Source: CALBTQ01 sp036725605
GTDB lineage: Bacteria; Lernaellota; Lernaellaia; Lernaellales; Lernaellaceae
Assembly (NCBI GenBank): GCA_036725605.1
Contig: DAIMDW010000014.1
Span: 62,001-126,000, forward strand
DNA length: 64,000 nt
Reading direction: 5' to 3'
Under the pieces are notes generated by a model. It was not told where the DNA came from. It did no database searches and saw only the letters and a program-made list of their open reading frames with translations. Within the stretch, counting starts at the first letter, position 1; each line of letters begins with the position of its first letter. This document shows positions 9,641-17,464 of the stretch, one piece after another. The translations under genes were made by a program, and so were the position numbers.

Positions 9641-10816
9641 TTATCCTCCCAAGCCCAAGAGCGCCAGGTACAAACGCAACGCTTCGCCCAGCGACATGTA
9701 AAACAACGCCCACCCCAACGCCACAAAATGGAACGTCACCGCCCAGGCCAGCACCTTGCGCGCCTTGCAATCGGGCCGATGCCAGCCGTATTTTTTGCGT
9801 AGCTTGCGCCAGACGCGGTAAACCGTCAGGCCCGCGCCGTGGTACAGCCCCCAGGCGATGAAGTGCCAGCCCGCGCCGTGCCACATGCCGCACAGCCCCA
9901 TGGCGATCAGCGTGTTCACGCCCGCGCGCGTCAGCCCTTTGCGGTTGCCGCCCAGCGGAAAATAAATGTACTCGGTGATGAACGCGGTCAGGCTCATGTG
10001 CCAATGCCGCCAGAACTCGGCGATGTTCGTGCGCAGGTACGGCCAGTTGAAATTCTCGCGGATGCGAATGCCGAACAGCCGCGCCACGCCGATGGCCATG
10101 TCCGAGTAACCGGAAAAATCAACGTAGATGTACAGCGTGTACGCGTACAGCGCCACCCACATCCAGCCGGCGCCGTACGTTTGCGATTCGCGCATCAGCT
10201 TGGCCCACTCCAGCAGAAAATCGGTGAGCACGACCTTCTTGAACAGACCGGCCGCGATGCGCAACGAGCCGGCGCGCATGTCTTCCAGCGTCGGCCCCGC
10301 GCCCGCCGCAACTTGCGGCGCGAAGGCCTCATAGCGCTCGATCGGCCCGGCGGGCAGCGTCGGGAAAAACAGCGCGTACCCGGCGATCGCCCAGGCGCCG
10401 CCCGGCTCGTGCTTGCCCTGCGCGACGTCGACCAGATAGCTGATCATCCGGAAGACGAAATAGCTCATGCCCAGCGGGCCCAGCCAGCTCGGTGCGTGCA
10501 CGTCGGCCAACGCGGGCAGACCGGCCAGACCCAGCAGCCAGTCGCCGTATTTGCCCGCCGCGAGCATGACCAGCAAACCGGCGACGCCCGCGCCCACGCG
10601 CCAACGCTTTGCCGACGCTCGATGGATGCGCGCGCCCCACCGGCTCGTCCAGACGACCATCGCGGCGACGACGCCCAACGCGGCCGCGCCCTCCAGCGCA
10701 AAGACCGCGACCGACACGAGCGTCAGCCAATGCCCGCGCCACCGCGCCGGCAGCAGGCGATACACCAGCCACGCCGCGCCGACGAGCAAAGCGAAGGTGA
10801 CGTCCGTCCAGTTCAT
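9641..10816 (-). CDS. MBOAT-family membrane O-acyltransferase (DltB/AlgI-like)
   Basis: This 391-residue protein has about ten membrane helices. It has the MBOAT core: YIYVDFSGYSDMAIG, RENFNWPYLRTNIAEFWRHWH, EYIYFPLGGNRKG, and the catalytic-His helix GMWHGAGWHFIAWGLYHG. MBOATs of the DltB/AlgI/PatA group move acyl groups across the inner membrane onto polysaccharides, wall polymers or lipids. The start overlaps the stop of the upstream SGNH gene (ATGA) and the microprotein follows 3 nt after its stop, so the three form one translational unit. The donor and acceptor are unknown; no alginate or dlt genes are present. Confidence 0.92.
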   Translation of the reverse strand: MNWTDVTFALLVGAAWLVYRLLPARWRGHWLTLVSVAVFALEGAAALGVVAAMVVWTSRWGARIHRASAKRWRVGAGVAGLLVMLAAGKYGDWLLGLAGLPALADVHAPSWLGPLGMSYFVFRMISYLVDVAQGKHEPGGAWAIAGYALFFPTLPAGPIERYEAFAPQVAAGAGPTLEDMRAGSLRIAAGLFKKVVLTDFLLEWAKLMRESQTYGAGWMWVALYAYTLYIYVDFSGYSDMAIGVARLFGIRIRENFNWPYLRTNIAEFWRHWHMSLTAFITEYIYFPLGGNRKGLTRAGVNTLIAMGLCGMWHGAGWHFIAWGLYHGAGLTVYRVWRKLRKKYGWHRPDCKARKVLAWAVTFHFVALGWALFYMSLGEALRLYLALLGLGG

Positions 10817-11922
10817 CGCGTCACCTCGACGGCGATCGGCTCGAGCAGCGCGCGCGCCAGTTGCTCGTGCCCCTCGACCAACAGGTGATCCAGGTCGCCG
10901 AACCAGCGCGACTCGACCGCATCGGTCAGGTTCAGCAGCCGGTAACGGTTGTGCCGCACGACCGTCAGCGTTTCATGCAGGAAGCGCGCGTATTCACGCG
11001 TCGACAGAATCTTGCGTTCGTCGTTCATCGTCCGGTTGAACGGCGTGATGTATGGCAGCACAGTGAAATTGTTTTCGCGCGCCAGGGCGAGGAACTGTTC
11101 GAGGAAAAAGAAATTCGTGTTCTCCGCGCGCGGCGGCAGCTCGGCGTAGGCCTTGTGCAAATAGCCGACCTTCACTTCGCTCAGTTTCCGCCAGCGGTAA
11201 GGCTCACGCAGAAACGGCTTGGGACGATTCGGATTGACGAACTCGTCGCCCAACGGTTCGGCCAGATTTTTCATCAACGCTTCGCCCAGCGGATTGCGGT
11301 TGCCGCTCACGCGTTCGCCCCACAGCGGCAGCCACCGCGGCAGCGCCCAATGACGGCGGATCGTTTCGTTGACCAGCGCCGACTGCTTTTGCATGAAGGT
11401 CAGGCCGTCGTGCGACGCGATGCGCGCGCGGTCCGCCGGCGCGGCCATCCCCCACAGGCGCGGATAACGCACCGCCGCGTCGCCGAACACCTCGCGACAG
11501 AAAAACTTCGGGTTGATCGTCAGCACGACCAAATCGGGCTTGTTCGTTTTCAAATACGACAAAAGACAGTACAGATCGCCCGTCGTGGCCGACGGCACGG
11601 CAAAGTTGAAGCAACGCACGTCGGCCGTTTCCGGACGCTCGCGCAACAGACGCTCGACGACCCGCGGCGCGGCCTGCTCCGGCTTCGTGTACGACGATCC
11701 GTGGGTCACCGAGCTGCCCAGAAACACCACCGACCGGCCGTCGTGGCGTTCGTAGCCTTGCAGCAGATACGGCAGCGCCGCCAGCGAACGGCCCGTCGTG
11801 CGCCGGAACATTCCTTCGCGATTAAAATAGCGCGCCAGCGCGACATCGGTGATGATCGTCAGCGCAAGCACCACCGCGATGACACGCAACGGACGCCATA
11901 GATAGGTAAAATATTTTCTCAC
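10813..11922 (-). CDS. SGNH/DltD-AlgJ-like membrane-anchored acyl hydrolase or transferase
   Basis: The GTG at 11922 gives 369 residues with a single N-terminal membrane anchor (about residues 13-30) and a periplasmic SGNH fold. Block I is FLGSSVTHGSSY with the nucleophile serine, and the C-terminal Asp-His pair lies in DLDHLLVEGHEQL. Proteins of this kind pair with MBOATs and complete acyl transfer in the periplasm (DltD, AlgJ/AlgX, PatB). GGAG lies about 11 nt before the GTG; an alternative TTG start at 11973 adds 17 residues. It is coupled to the MBOAT gene by a 4-nt overlap. Confidence 0.8.
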   Translation of the reverse strand: MRKYFTYLWRPLRVIAVVLALTIITDVALARYFNREGMFRRTTGRSLAALPYLLQGYERHDGRSVVFLGSSVTHGSSYTKPEQAAPRVVERLLRERPETADVRCFNFAVPSATTGDLYCLLSYLKTNKPDLVVLTINPKFFCREVFGDAAVRYPRLWGMAAPADRARIASHDGLTFMQKQSALVNETIRRHWALPRWLPLWGERVSGNRNPLGEALMKNLAEPLGDEFVNPNRPKPFLREPYRWRKLSEVKVGYLHKAYAELPPRAENTNFFFLEQFLALARENNFTVLPYITPFNRTMNDERKILSTREYARFLHETLTVVRHNRYRLLNLTDAVESRWFGDLDHLLVEGHEQLARALLEPIAVEVTR

Positions 11923-11997
11923 CGCCGCTTGATCTCCGCGGCGATGGTAACGGCGGGCGGTGAACAGCGTCAAGCGAAAACCCGCACCCGCGGCGCT

Positions 11998-13596
11998 TTA
12001 CGCTTTCGATGCGCGCTTGCCGGCCTGAAATTCCCGCCCGTAGGGAATGCCCAGCTTCTTCATCTTGCTGCGCAACGTGCTGGGATTGATTCCCAACAGC
12101 CGCGCCGCACCGTTGGGGCCGTGCACCTGGCCGCCGGTTTTTTTCAGCACGTATTGAATGTGCTGGGCGACCATTTCATCCAACGGCAACGGCCGATAGC
12201 GGTATTCCTCGCTGTCTTTCGGCTTGCGCGCCGATTGCACGATCAACTGGTTGAAGCGCAGCACGCCGTCCTTGTTAAGGATCAGTTCGCGTTCGATCAG
12301 GTTTTCCAGTTCGCGCACGTTGCCCGGCCAGTCGTGATCCACCAGGCGCTGCATCGCCATGGGCGCCAGCGTGGGCTGGATCGGAATTTTCAGCTCGTCG
12401 GTTTTCTTGTCCAGGAAATGATGAACCAAGGCCGGGATGTCGATCTTGCGTTGTCGCAACGGCGGAATGAGGATCGGGAACACATTGAGCCGGAAATACA
12501 AGTCCTCGCGGAACTCGCCCTTGCCGACCATCTCGTCCAGATTGCGGTTGGTCGCCACGATGATGCGCACGTCGGCGCGGATGATCTCGCTGCCGCCGAC
12601 CCGCTCGAACTCCTTGTTTTGCAGCACGCGCAACAGGCGCACCTGCGCCGGCAACGGCAGCTCGCCGATTTCATCGAGAAAAATCGTGCCGCCGTTCGCT
12701 CGGTCGAAACGCCCGCGCTTGCGGCTGACCGCGCCGGTGAACGCGCCCTTTTCATGGCCGAATAGCTCGCTGTCAATCAGCGTGTCGGGGATCGCGCCGC
12801 AATTCACTTTGATGAAGGGCCTGTCTTTACGCGGCGAGGAAAAGTGAATGAAGTTGGCGATCATATCCTTGCCCACACCGGTTTCGCCATAGAGAAGCAC
12901 CGGGCTGTTTTTGCCGGCGACCTGTTGCGCCATCTCGATCACGTTGTTGAGGCCGAACTCCTCACCGATGATCCGATCGCCGGTGATGCAGTGCAGTTCC
13001 TCCTGCAGGAACCGCTTGTCGTCCTCGAGCATCGACTGCAGCTTGAGCACCTCCTGGTGCGCCAGGCTGTTGGAAACGGCAATCGCGAACGGATCATTAA
13101 GCAAAAAGAACAGTTGGCCGTGCTCCTCGGTATAGCGATTGAGCCCCTCGGCCGCCAGCACCAGGTGGGCGACCGTCTTGCCTTCCACCGCCAACGAGAG
13201 GGTCATGTTGCTCATCATGTCTCTTTGGTGCACATGCCTTTCGACGAGCTTTTTCATCTCGTTGAAAATCTCCTCGCCCCAGCGCTTCAGCTCCCCTTCC
13301 TCGTTGTTGGCGATATACAGCACCGGTTCGCCGCGAATCAGCGTTTCCTGCAGTTCCTCGCGCAGGACGTCCGGCAGCGGCAGCACGTCGAAAAACGGTT
13401 TTTGATAACTGGGATCGCCCACGGCCAGCTTGCGCACGATGTTCAATGCCGGATCGTACAAAAACAGCAGCAACTGATCGGCGGGCATATAGTTGCGCAG
13501 AAAAATCAGACAGCGCTGCATCGCCTTTTCAATGTCCAATGTACTCAGAATCTGGCGCGTCGCTTCCCGGTAAAAAATTTTTTCATCAACCGTCAT
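11998..13596 (-). CDS. Sigma-54-dependent activator with N-terminal GAF domain and Fis-type HTH
   Basis: This 532-residue protein has a GAF-like sensor domain at about 1-180. The AAA+ domain at about 205-440 has Walker A GETGVGKD, the sigma-54-contact loop GAFTGA, Walker B GGTIFLDEIGEL and the arginine-finger region. A C-terminal Fis-type helix-turn-helix follows (AARLLGINPSTLRSKMKKLG). It remodels sigma-54 polymerase at -24/-12 promoters using ATP. An excellent -24/-12 site lies divergently at 13735-13750, with repeated palindromic sites between, so the operon from 13787 is its likely target. The acyltransferase genes lie 75 nt downstream and may be cotranscribed. Confidence 0.92.
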   Translation of the reverse strand: MTVDEKIFYREATRQILSTLDIEKAMQRCLIFLRNYMPADQLLLFLYDPALNIVRKLAVGDPSYQKPFFDVLPLPDVLREELQETLIRGEPVLYIANNEEGELKRWGEEIFNEMKKLVERHVHQRDMMSNMTLSLAVEGKTVAHLVLAAEGLNRYTEEHGQLFFLLNDPFAIAVSNSLAHQEVLKLQSMLEDDKRFLQEELHCITGDRIIGEEFGLNNVIEMAQQVAGKNSPVLLYGETGVGKDMIANFIHFSSPRKDRPFIKVNCGAIPDTLIDSELFGHEKGAFTGAVSRKRGRFDRANGGTIFLDEIGELPLPAQVRLLRVLQNKEFERVGGSEIIRADVRIIVATNRNLDEMVGKGEFREDLYFRLNVFPILIPPLRQRKIDIPALVHHFLDKKTDELKIPIQPTLAPMAMQRLVDHDWPGNVRELENLIERELILNKDGVLRFNQLIVQSARKPKDSEEYRYRPLPLDEMVAQHIQYVLKKTGGQVHGPNGAARLLGINPSTLRSKMKKLGIPYGREFQAGKRASKA

Positions 13597-13613
13597 GGCA
13601 TCCTCCCAATACT

Positions 13614-13680
13614 AGTGCGATATTTCGCACTATTATACCATATTGTTTTATTTCGCAACCACTTTTTGCGATATTTCACA
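13614..13680. promoter_or_regulatory. Repeated TGCGATATTTCGCA-type operator sites (putative activator sites)
   Basis: The palindrome AGTGCGA-TATT-TCGCACT lies at 13614-13631. A half site TATTTCGCA is at about 13649-13657, and a second near-copy TGCGATATTTCACA at 13667-13680. They sit about 55-120 bp upstream of the -24/-12 promoter at 13735, where enhancer-binding proteins usually bind, and directly upstream of the activator gene itself. They therefore fit both activation of the divergent operon and autoregulation. Confidence 0.65.
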
Positions 13681-13734
13681 TACCGTCGCGTACCGTTATA
13701 ATATAACTAATTGTTTATTTTACATATTTATATT

Positions 13735-13750
13735 TGGCATGGTTGTCGCA
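13735..13750 (+). promoter_or_regulatory. Sigma-54 (-24/-12) promoter
   Basis: The sequence TGGCATGGTTGTCGCA has GG and GC separated by exactly 10 nt. It matches 10 of the 12 fixed positions of TGGCACG-N4-TTGCW. Transcription would start near 13761, upstream of the ribosome site GGAAGGGA and the ATG at 13787. Confidence 0.75.
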
Positions 13751-13786
13751 GAATAGCCGCATGCTAATTATGGAAGGGAAACAACA

Positions 13787-14068
13787 ATGCCCTGGGTAGA
13801 AGAAATCCGAGTACGCGTCATGGATATGAACATCACCTTCCTGCAAAAAGCATTGTTGACCGAACTGGTAAAAACCAAGTTCCAGGAACGGTTTCTCCAG
13901 GCGATCCGCATCATGAAACATCATACCGTGGAAACGGATTTCGCCATCTTCCTGGAGTGGAGTTCCGATGAATGTCCCGCTGAAGGCAGCACAATCAGCC
14001 GCCAACTAACCCAGATTCTGGCCAGCTACGGCATCATCCACCGCTCCATTTGGGAGGAGTTGAAATAA
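13787..14068 (+). CDS. Small cytosolic protein of unknown function (sigma-54 operon)
   Basis: This 93-residue protein has no signal peptide. The alternation of hydrophobic strands and amphipathic helices (VEEIRVRVMDMNI, FAIFLEWSS, the helix from ISRQL onward) suggests a compact alpha/beta, possibly ferredoxin-like, fold. I do not recognise a family. It is the first gene behind the sigma-54 promoter; GGAAGGG lies 8 nt before its ATG. Its TAA overlaps the next ATG (TAATG), so the two are translationally coupled. Confidence 0.7.
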   Translation: MPWVEEIRVRVMDMNITFLQKALLTELVKTKFQERFLQAIRIMKHHTVETDFAIFLEWSSDECPAEGSTISRQLTQILASYGIIHRSIWEELK

Positions 14069-14256
14069 TGTCCTGGTGCCTGGTGATCGTCGGACTTGTC
14101 GTTTTCAGTCTGGGCGCCATCGCCATGTTCACCGGCGGTTTTCCGCTTCCCCAAAAACTGCTTGACCGTGTTCGTCGCGAAAAACGTGACGAATTTAGTG
14201 TCGCCGTGTTTCTGGTCGGTTCCACCCTGATGTTGATCGGTATTTTGACCACCTGA
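14068..14256 (+). CDS. Small two-helix inner-membrane protein
   Basis: This 62-residue protein has two membrane segments (about 5-28 and 46-60) joined by a charged loop (LDRVRREKRDEFS). By charge, the loop is probably cytosolic. The ATG at 14068 follows a GGAGGAG ribosome site and overlaps the stop of the previous gene. No family is recognised. As part of the sigma-54-driven operon with an outer-membrane barrel, it may belong to an envelope response. Confidence 0.7.
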   Translation: MSWCLVIVGLVVFSLGAIAMFTGGFPLPQKLLDRVRREKRDEFSVAVFLVGSTLMLIGILTT

Positions 14257-14296
14257 CGGGAATGGAACCACGCGGCGTAATTTACAGGAGGATCCC

Positions 14297-14950
14297 ATGA
14301 AAAAGGTAACCTTGCTGACCTTCGCTTTGATGCTCACCCTGGTTTTCAGTAGTTCGGCGTTTGCCTGGGGCGTCACCGCCAAGGATGATCCCTTCGCGGC
14401 CGGCAAATGGATGATCAATTTCAACACCGGCTTCGACATCGGCATGGGCACCGATTCCTACGAACTGGAAGATGAAGACGCCGTGGACACCGACATGGTC
14501 GAAATGGGCTTCGGCCTCAACGGCGGCTACTACATTCTCAAGGGATGGGAAATCGGTCCGGCCTTCCGTTATGCCTATGAAAAATCCACCGACGAGGACG
14601 ACAACGCGACGTCCGCCAGCGATTACATGTTCGGCATCCAGACCGGCTATTACTACGCGACGCCGGTGCCGGTTCATCCGTTCATCAACGTGGAAGTCGG
14701 TTACGCCGGCCGGTCCGTCAACTACTCGCCGGACAAAGGCGACGAGACCTCCGATTCCGCCGGCGGCTTCGCGGTTCGGCCGTCCCTGGGCGCGGTGTTC
14801 TTCTTCAGCAACAAGTTCGCGCTGACGCCCAGCCTGTTCTATCAGTACACCGGTTACAGCGGCACCGACGACACCTCGGGCGACGAGTTGGATTACGATC
14901 TGACCTCGAGCCGCTTCGGCTTCCAGATCGGTCTGACCGGCATCTTCTAA
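14297..14950 (+). CDS. Outer-membrane beta-barrel protein (OmpW/OMP_b-brl-like)
   Basis: This 217-residue protein has a clear signal peptide cleaved after about residue 23 (ALMLTLVFSSSAFA). The mature chain has alternating hydrophobic and polar residues, several aromatic girdles (GYYILKGWEIGPAFRYAYE, TGYYYATPVPVHPFI) and ends in Phe (GLTGIF), as outer-membrane barrels do for BAM recognition. The length suggests eight strands. The ribosome site ACAGGAGG lies 8 nt before the ATG. It probably shares the sigma-54 promoter at 13735. Confidence 0.82.
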   Translation: MKKVTLLTFALMLTLVFSSSAFAWGVTAKDDPFAAGKWMINFNTGFDIGMGTDSYELEDEDAVDTDMVEMGFGLNGGYYILKGWEIGPAFRYAYEKSTDEDDNATSASDYMFGIQTGYYYATPVPVHPFINVEVGYAGRSVNYSPDKGDETSDSAGGFAVRPSLGAVFFFSNKFALTPSLFYQYTGYSGTDDTSGDELDYDLTSSRFGFQIGLTGIF

Positions 14951-14985
14951 ACGGTCCCCACACGAGACGAGGGAGGTGCGGACCC

Positions 14986-15666
14986 ATGGCTGAAACGACG
15001 CTGCCCAGAGAATACAATCGCTTCCTGGCCGTTACGATTGCTCTCAACTGCCTGGCCATTCTCGGAGCGATAATCGCGGGCCTGCACAAAGATCCTGTAT
15101 CCTACTATTTCCGGGAAAGAGAAATCATAACTTTCCTTTCCGCCCTCCAAATGGGAATGGCCTCCCTTGTCTCGTTCCTGATCTTCAACTTACATTACCG
15201 GCGCGGCAACGAGAAAAGTAAGTGGTTTTGGTTGCTGTGCAGCTTCGGCTTTCTCTGGTTGATGGCCGACGAATGGTTCATGATTCACGAGGGCATCGAC
15301 GACGGCCTGCTCGCCGCCTTCGGCCTGCATCCGACGGGCAAACACTTCCTGTGGGACTGGCTGGTCATCGCCGCCTACGGCGTCGGCGCGTTGTATCTCT
15401 GCCTTCGTTTCCATCGCGAGATCCGCCGCACCTCTCGTCGTTTGGCGCTGATTTGCTCGGCCGCGGTCTTCTACGTCGGCACCACCTTCGTCGACGCCCT
15501 GGGCGGCGGCGCGGTACACATGATTGTCGAAGAAAGTCTTAAGTTGGTCTCCGTCAATTTATTTTTCCTCTTTTTCTTAACCGCCTTTTACGAATCGTTG
15601 CGCGAACTGACCGTGCCGGCGCCGGCTCTGCCCGCCGACCGCACGCAATCGACGTTCGGACATTGA
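14986..15666 (+). CDS. Polytopic inner-membrane protein, unknown function
   Basis: This 226-residue protein has about six membrane helices. Acidic/His residues lie in and next to the membrane (DEWFMIHEGIDD, and HMIVEESLKL near the end). This arrangement occurs in a broad family of uncharacterised membrane proteins with a conserved D-E...H-E and E-E pattern that could bind a metal. It starts 35 nt after the barrel gene with a GGGAGG ribosome site and may belong to the same transcript. No function can be assigned. Confidence 0.7.
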   Translation: MAETTLPREYNRFLAVTIALNCLAILGAIIAGLHKDPVSYYFREREIITFLSALQMGMASLVSFLIFNLHYRRGNEKSKWFWLLCSFGFLWLMADEWFMIHEGIDDGLLAAFGLHPTGKHFLWDWLVIAAYGVGALYLCLRFHREIRRTSRRLALICSAAVFYVGTTFVDALGGGAVHMIVEESLKLVSVNLFFLFFLTAFYESLRELTVPAPALPADRTQSTFGH

Positions 15667-15688
15667 CAACCGATTACCGGGAGACGCG

Positions 15689-16069
15689 TTGAAGATTTTG
15701 TTGGCCATGGGACAATTTTACGAACGATGCAAAACCATGCTGTTGTTGCACGACAAGGGCATGCAGGTCGTCGCCCTGGCCGGCGACGGCACGCAGACGT
15801 TCGCCAAAATTCGCCAGCTCAGAGACAAAATCGATCTGTTGATCGTCGACGATTCCATCACGGCGCCGACCGACAGCAACGAATTGATTCAACTTGGTTA
15901 TCTTATATATAACTTACCGGTGTTGATCGTTTCGCGGCATCCCACCGGCGAGGAAACCTTCCGCTGGCATTACCGCGGCAGGGAAAAATCGCTGACCGCC
16001 GATGCCGTCAAAATGCGCATCCAGCGAATGTTGAAAAAGGAAAAATCAGCCAAAGGAGCTCATGCATGA
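15689..16069 (+). CDS. Small receiver-like protein
   Basis: This 126-residue protein has a CheY-like layout. It opens with a hydrophobic strand (MKILLAMG), and a later strand ends in acidic residues (IDLLIVDDS), where a receiver keeps its phosphorylatable Asp. The third strand (LPVLIVSRHP) ends in Ser, the conserved Ser/Thr position. The last helix is lysine-rich. The usual acidic pair after strand 1 is missing, so it may be a non-phosphorylated receiver. The start is TTG at 15689 behind GGGAGA. The last bases overlap the TolC gene, so it is coupled to the pump operon and may regulate it. Confidence 0.6.
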   Translation: MKILLAMGQFYERCKTMLLLHDKGMQVVALAGDGTQTFAKIRQLRDKIDLLIVDDSITAPTDSNELIQLGYLIYNLPVLIVSRHPTGEETFRWHYRGREKSLTADAVKMRIQRMLKKEKSAKGAHA

Positions 16070-17436
16070 TGCAGGTTCGCTGCTTTCTGTTTTCGCTTCT
16101 CCTGCTCGTGGCCGTGGCCGCCGACGCCCTGGCCCAGGACGACCTCCGCTCGTTGAGTCTGACCGAAGCGATCGCCCTGGCCGTGCACAACAACGAAACC
16201 ATCGGCATTGCCGATGCGGGTTACGAGGCGGCCGACGCCGGCGTCTGGCAGGCCTACGGCGCAATGATGCCCTCGCTCAACGCCTACGGCCAGTTCACGC
16301 GCAACCTGACCAAACCCACCATGGACAACGAAATGTACCTGCCGCTCACGCCGTTGTTCATGGCGCACGAATACCCGCCGATCGGCACGATCGAGCAGGA
16401 TCTGGTCTACGACAACGAGTGGGTGTTCGGCGCGCGTCTCGAGCAGCCGTTGTTCACTTCCGGACGCATTTACAACGCGCTGTGCCTGGCCAAGGCCTAT
16501 CGGCAGATGGCCGACATCGACCGCGGCAAACAGGAAAAAGACGTCCGGGAAAAAACGGAAGAAGCGTACCTCGCCGCCCTGCTGACCAGGGAAACGCTGA
16601 CGATCTATCGACAAGCGCTCGACCAGACGATCAAACGGCGCGACGACATCAAGTCCAAACGCGATCGCGGTCTGGCCAGCGATTACGAGCTGATGTTCGC
16701 CGAAACCGAAGTGGCCAAGCGCCAGTCGCCGCTGATCTCGGCCGAAAACAATTACGAAAACGCCCTGCGCGCGCTGAAAATGCAAATCGGCCTGCCGCAG
16801 GAGGCGACCGTCGAATTGACCGACGCGCTGCACCTCGAGCCGCTCGTCCTCGAGCGACAACAGGCAATCGACGAGGCGCTGGGCAACCGCGACGAGTTGA
16901 ATCTTCTCTCAGCGCAGATCGACGCCCGCAAGTCCGAAGCGAACCTGTATTTGTCCAACATGCTGCCGACCGTCGGCGCGTTCGGCGAAGTGGATCTGAC
17001 CACGCAGCTCAACGACGATTTTTGGCCGCAGGAGGAAGACGACGAATTCAAACAGTTCACCACCATCGGCATCGGCGTGAACTGGCCGCTGTTCGATGGC
17101 CTGCAGAATTACCAAAAACGTCGGCAATCGCGCGCCAAACAACGCGCCGACGAACTGACGCGGCAGCAGGCGCGACGCGGCATCGAGCTGGAAGTGAACA
17201 CCTGCTTCAACAATCTGACCACCAAACGGGAGGAAGTGGCCGCCCATCGTCAGACGGTGCAGTTGGCCGAACGCACTTACCAGTTGGCGGAAATTCGCTA
17301 TCAGTCGGGCCTGGCTACGCAACTGGAGCTCAACGACGCCCAGTTGAACGTCACCTCGACCAAAACCGAATTGGCCGCTTCCGTGTACGGATACGCATTG
17401 GCCCGCGCGCAATTGCTGCGGGCGTTAGGCAGATAA
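16066..17436 (+). CDS. TolC-family outer-membrane efflux protein
   Basis: This 456-residue protein has a signal peptide (LFSLLLLVAVAADALAQ). It has the duplicated TolC design of two long coiled-coil helix pairs with strand regions, for example SLTEAIALAVHNNETI at the start of repeat 1 and LELNDAQLNVTSTKTELA near the end. It forms the trimeric outer-membrane duct of a tripartite pump with the adaptor and RND permease that follow. AAAGGAG lies about 10 nt before the ATG. The adaptor gene begins 28 nt downstream. Confidence 0.93.
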   Translation: MMQVRCFLFSLLLLVAVAADALAQDDLRSLSLTEAIALAVHNNETIGIADAGYEAADAGVWQAYGAMMPSLNAYGQFTRNLTKPTMDNEMYLPLTPLFMAHEYPPIGTIEQDLVYDNEWVFGARLEQPLFTSGRIYNALCLAKAYRQMADIDRGKQEKDVREKTEEAYLAALLTRETLTIYRQALDQTIKRRDDIKSKRDRGLASDYELMFAETEVAKRQSPLISAENNYENALRALKMQIGLPQEATVELTDALHLEPLVLERQQAIDEALGNRDELNLLSAQIDARKSEANLYLSNMLPTVGAFGEVDLTTQLNDDFWPQEEDDEFKQFTTIGIGVNWPLFDGLQNYQKRRQSRAKQRADELTRQQARRGIELEVNTCFNNLTTKREEVAAHRQTVQLAERTYQLAEIRYQSGLATQLELNDAQLNVTSTKTELAASVYGYALARAQLLRALGR

Positions 17437-17464
17437 CCTCGACATTCAACCAGTGGGGAACAGG

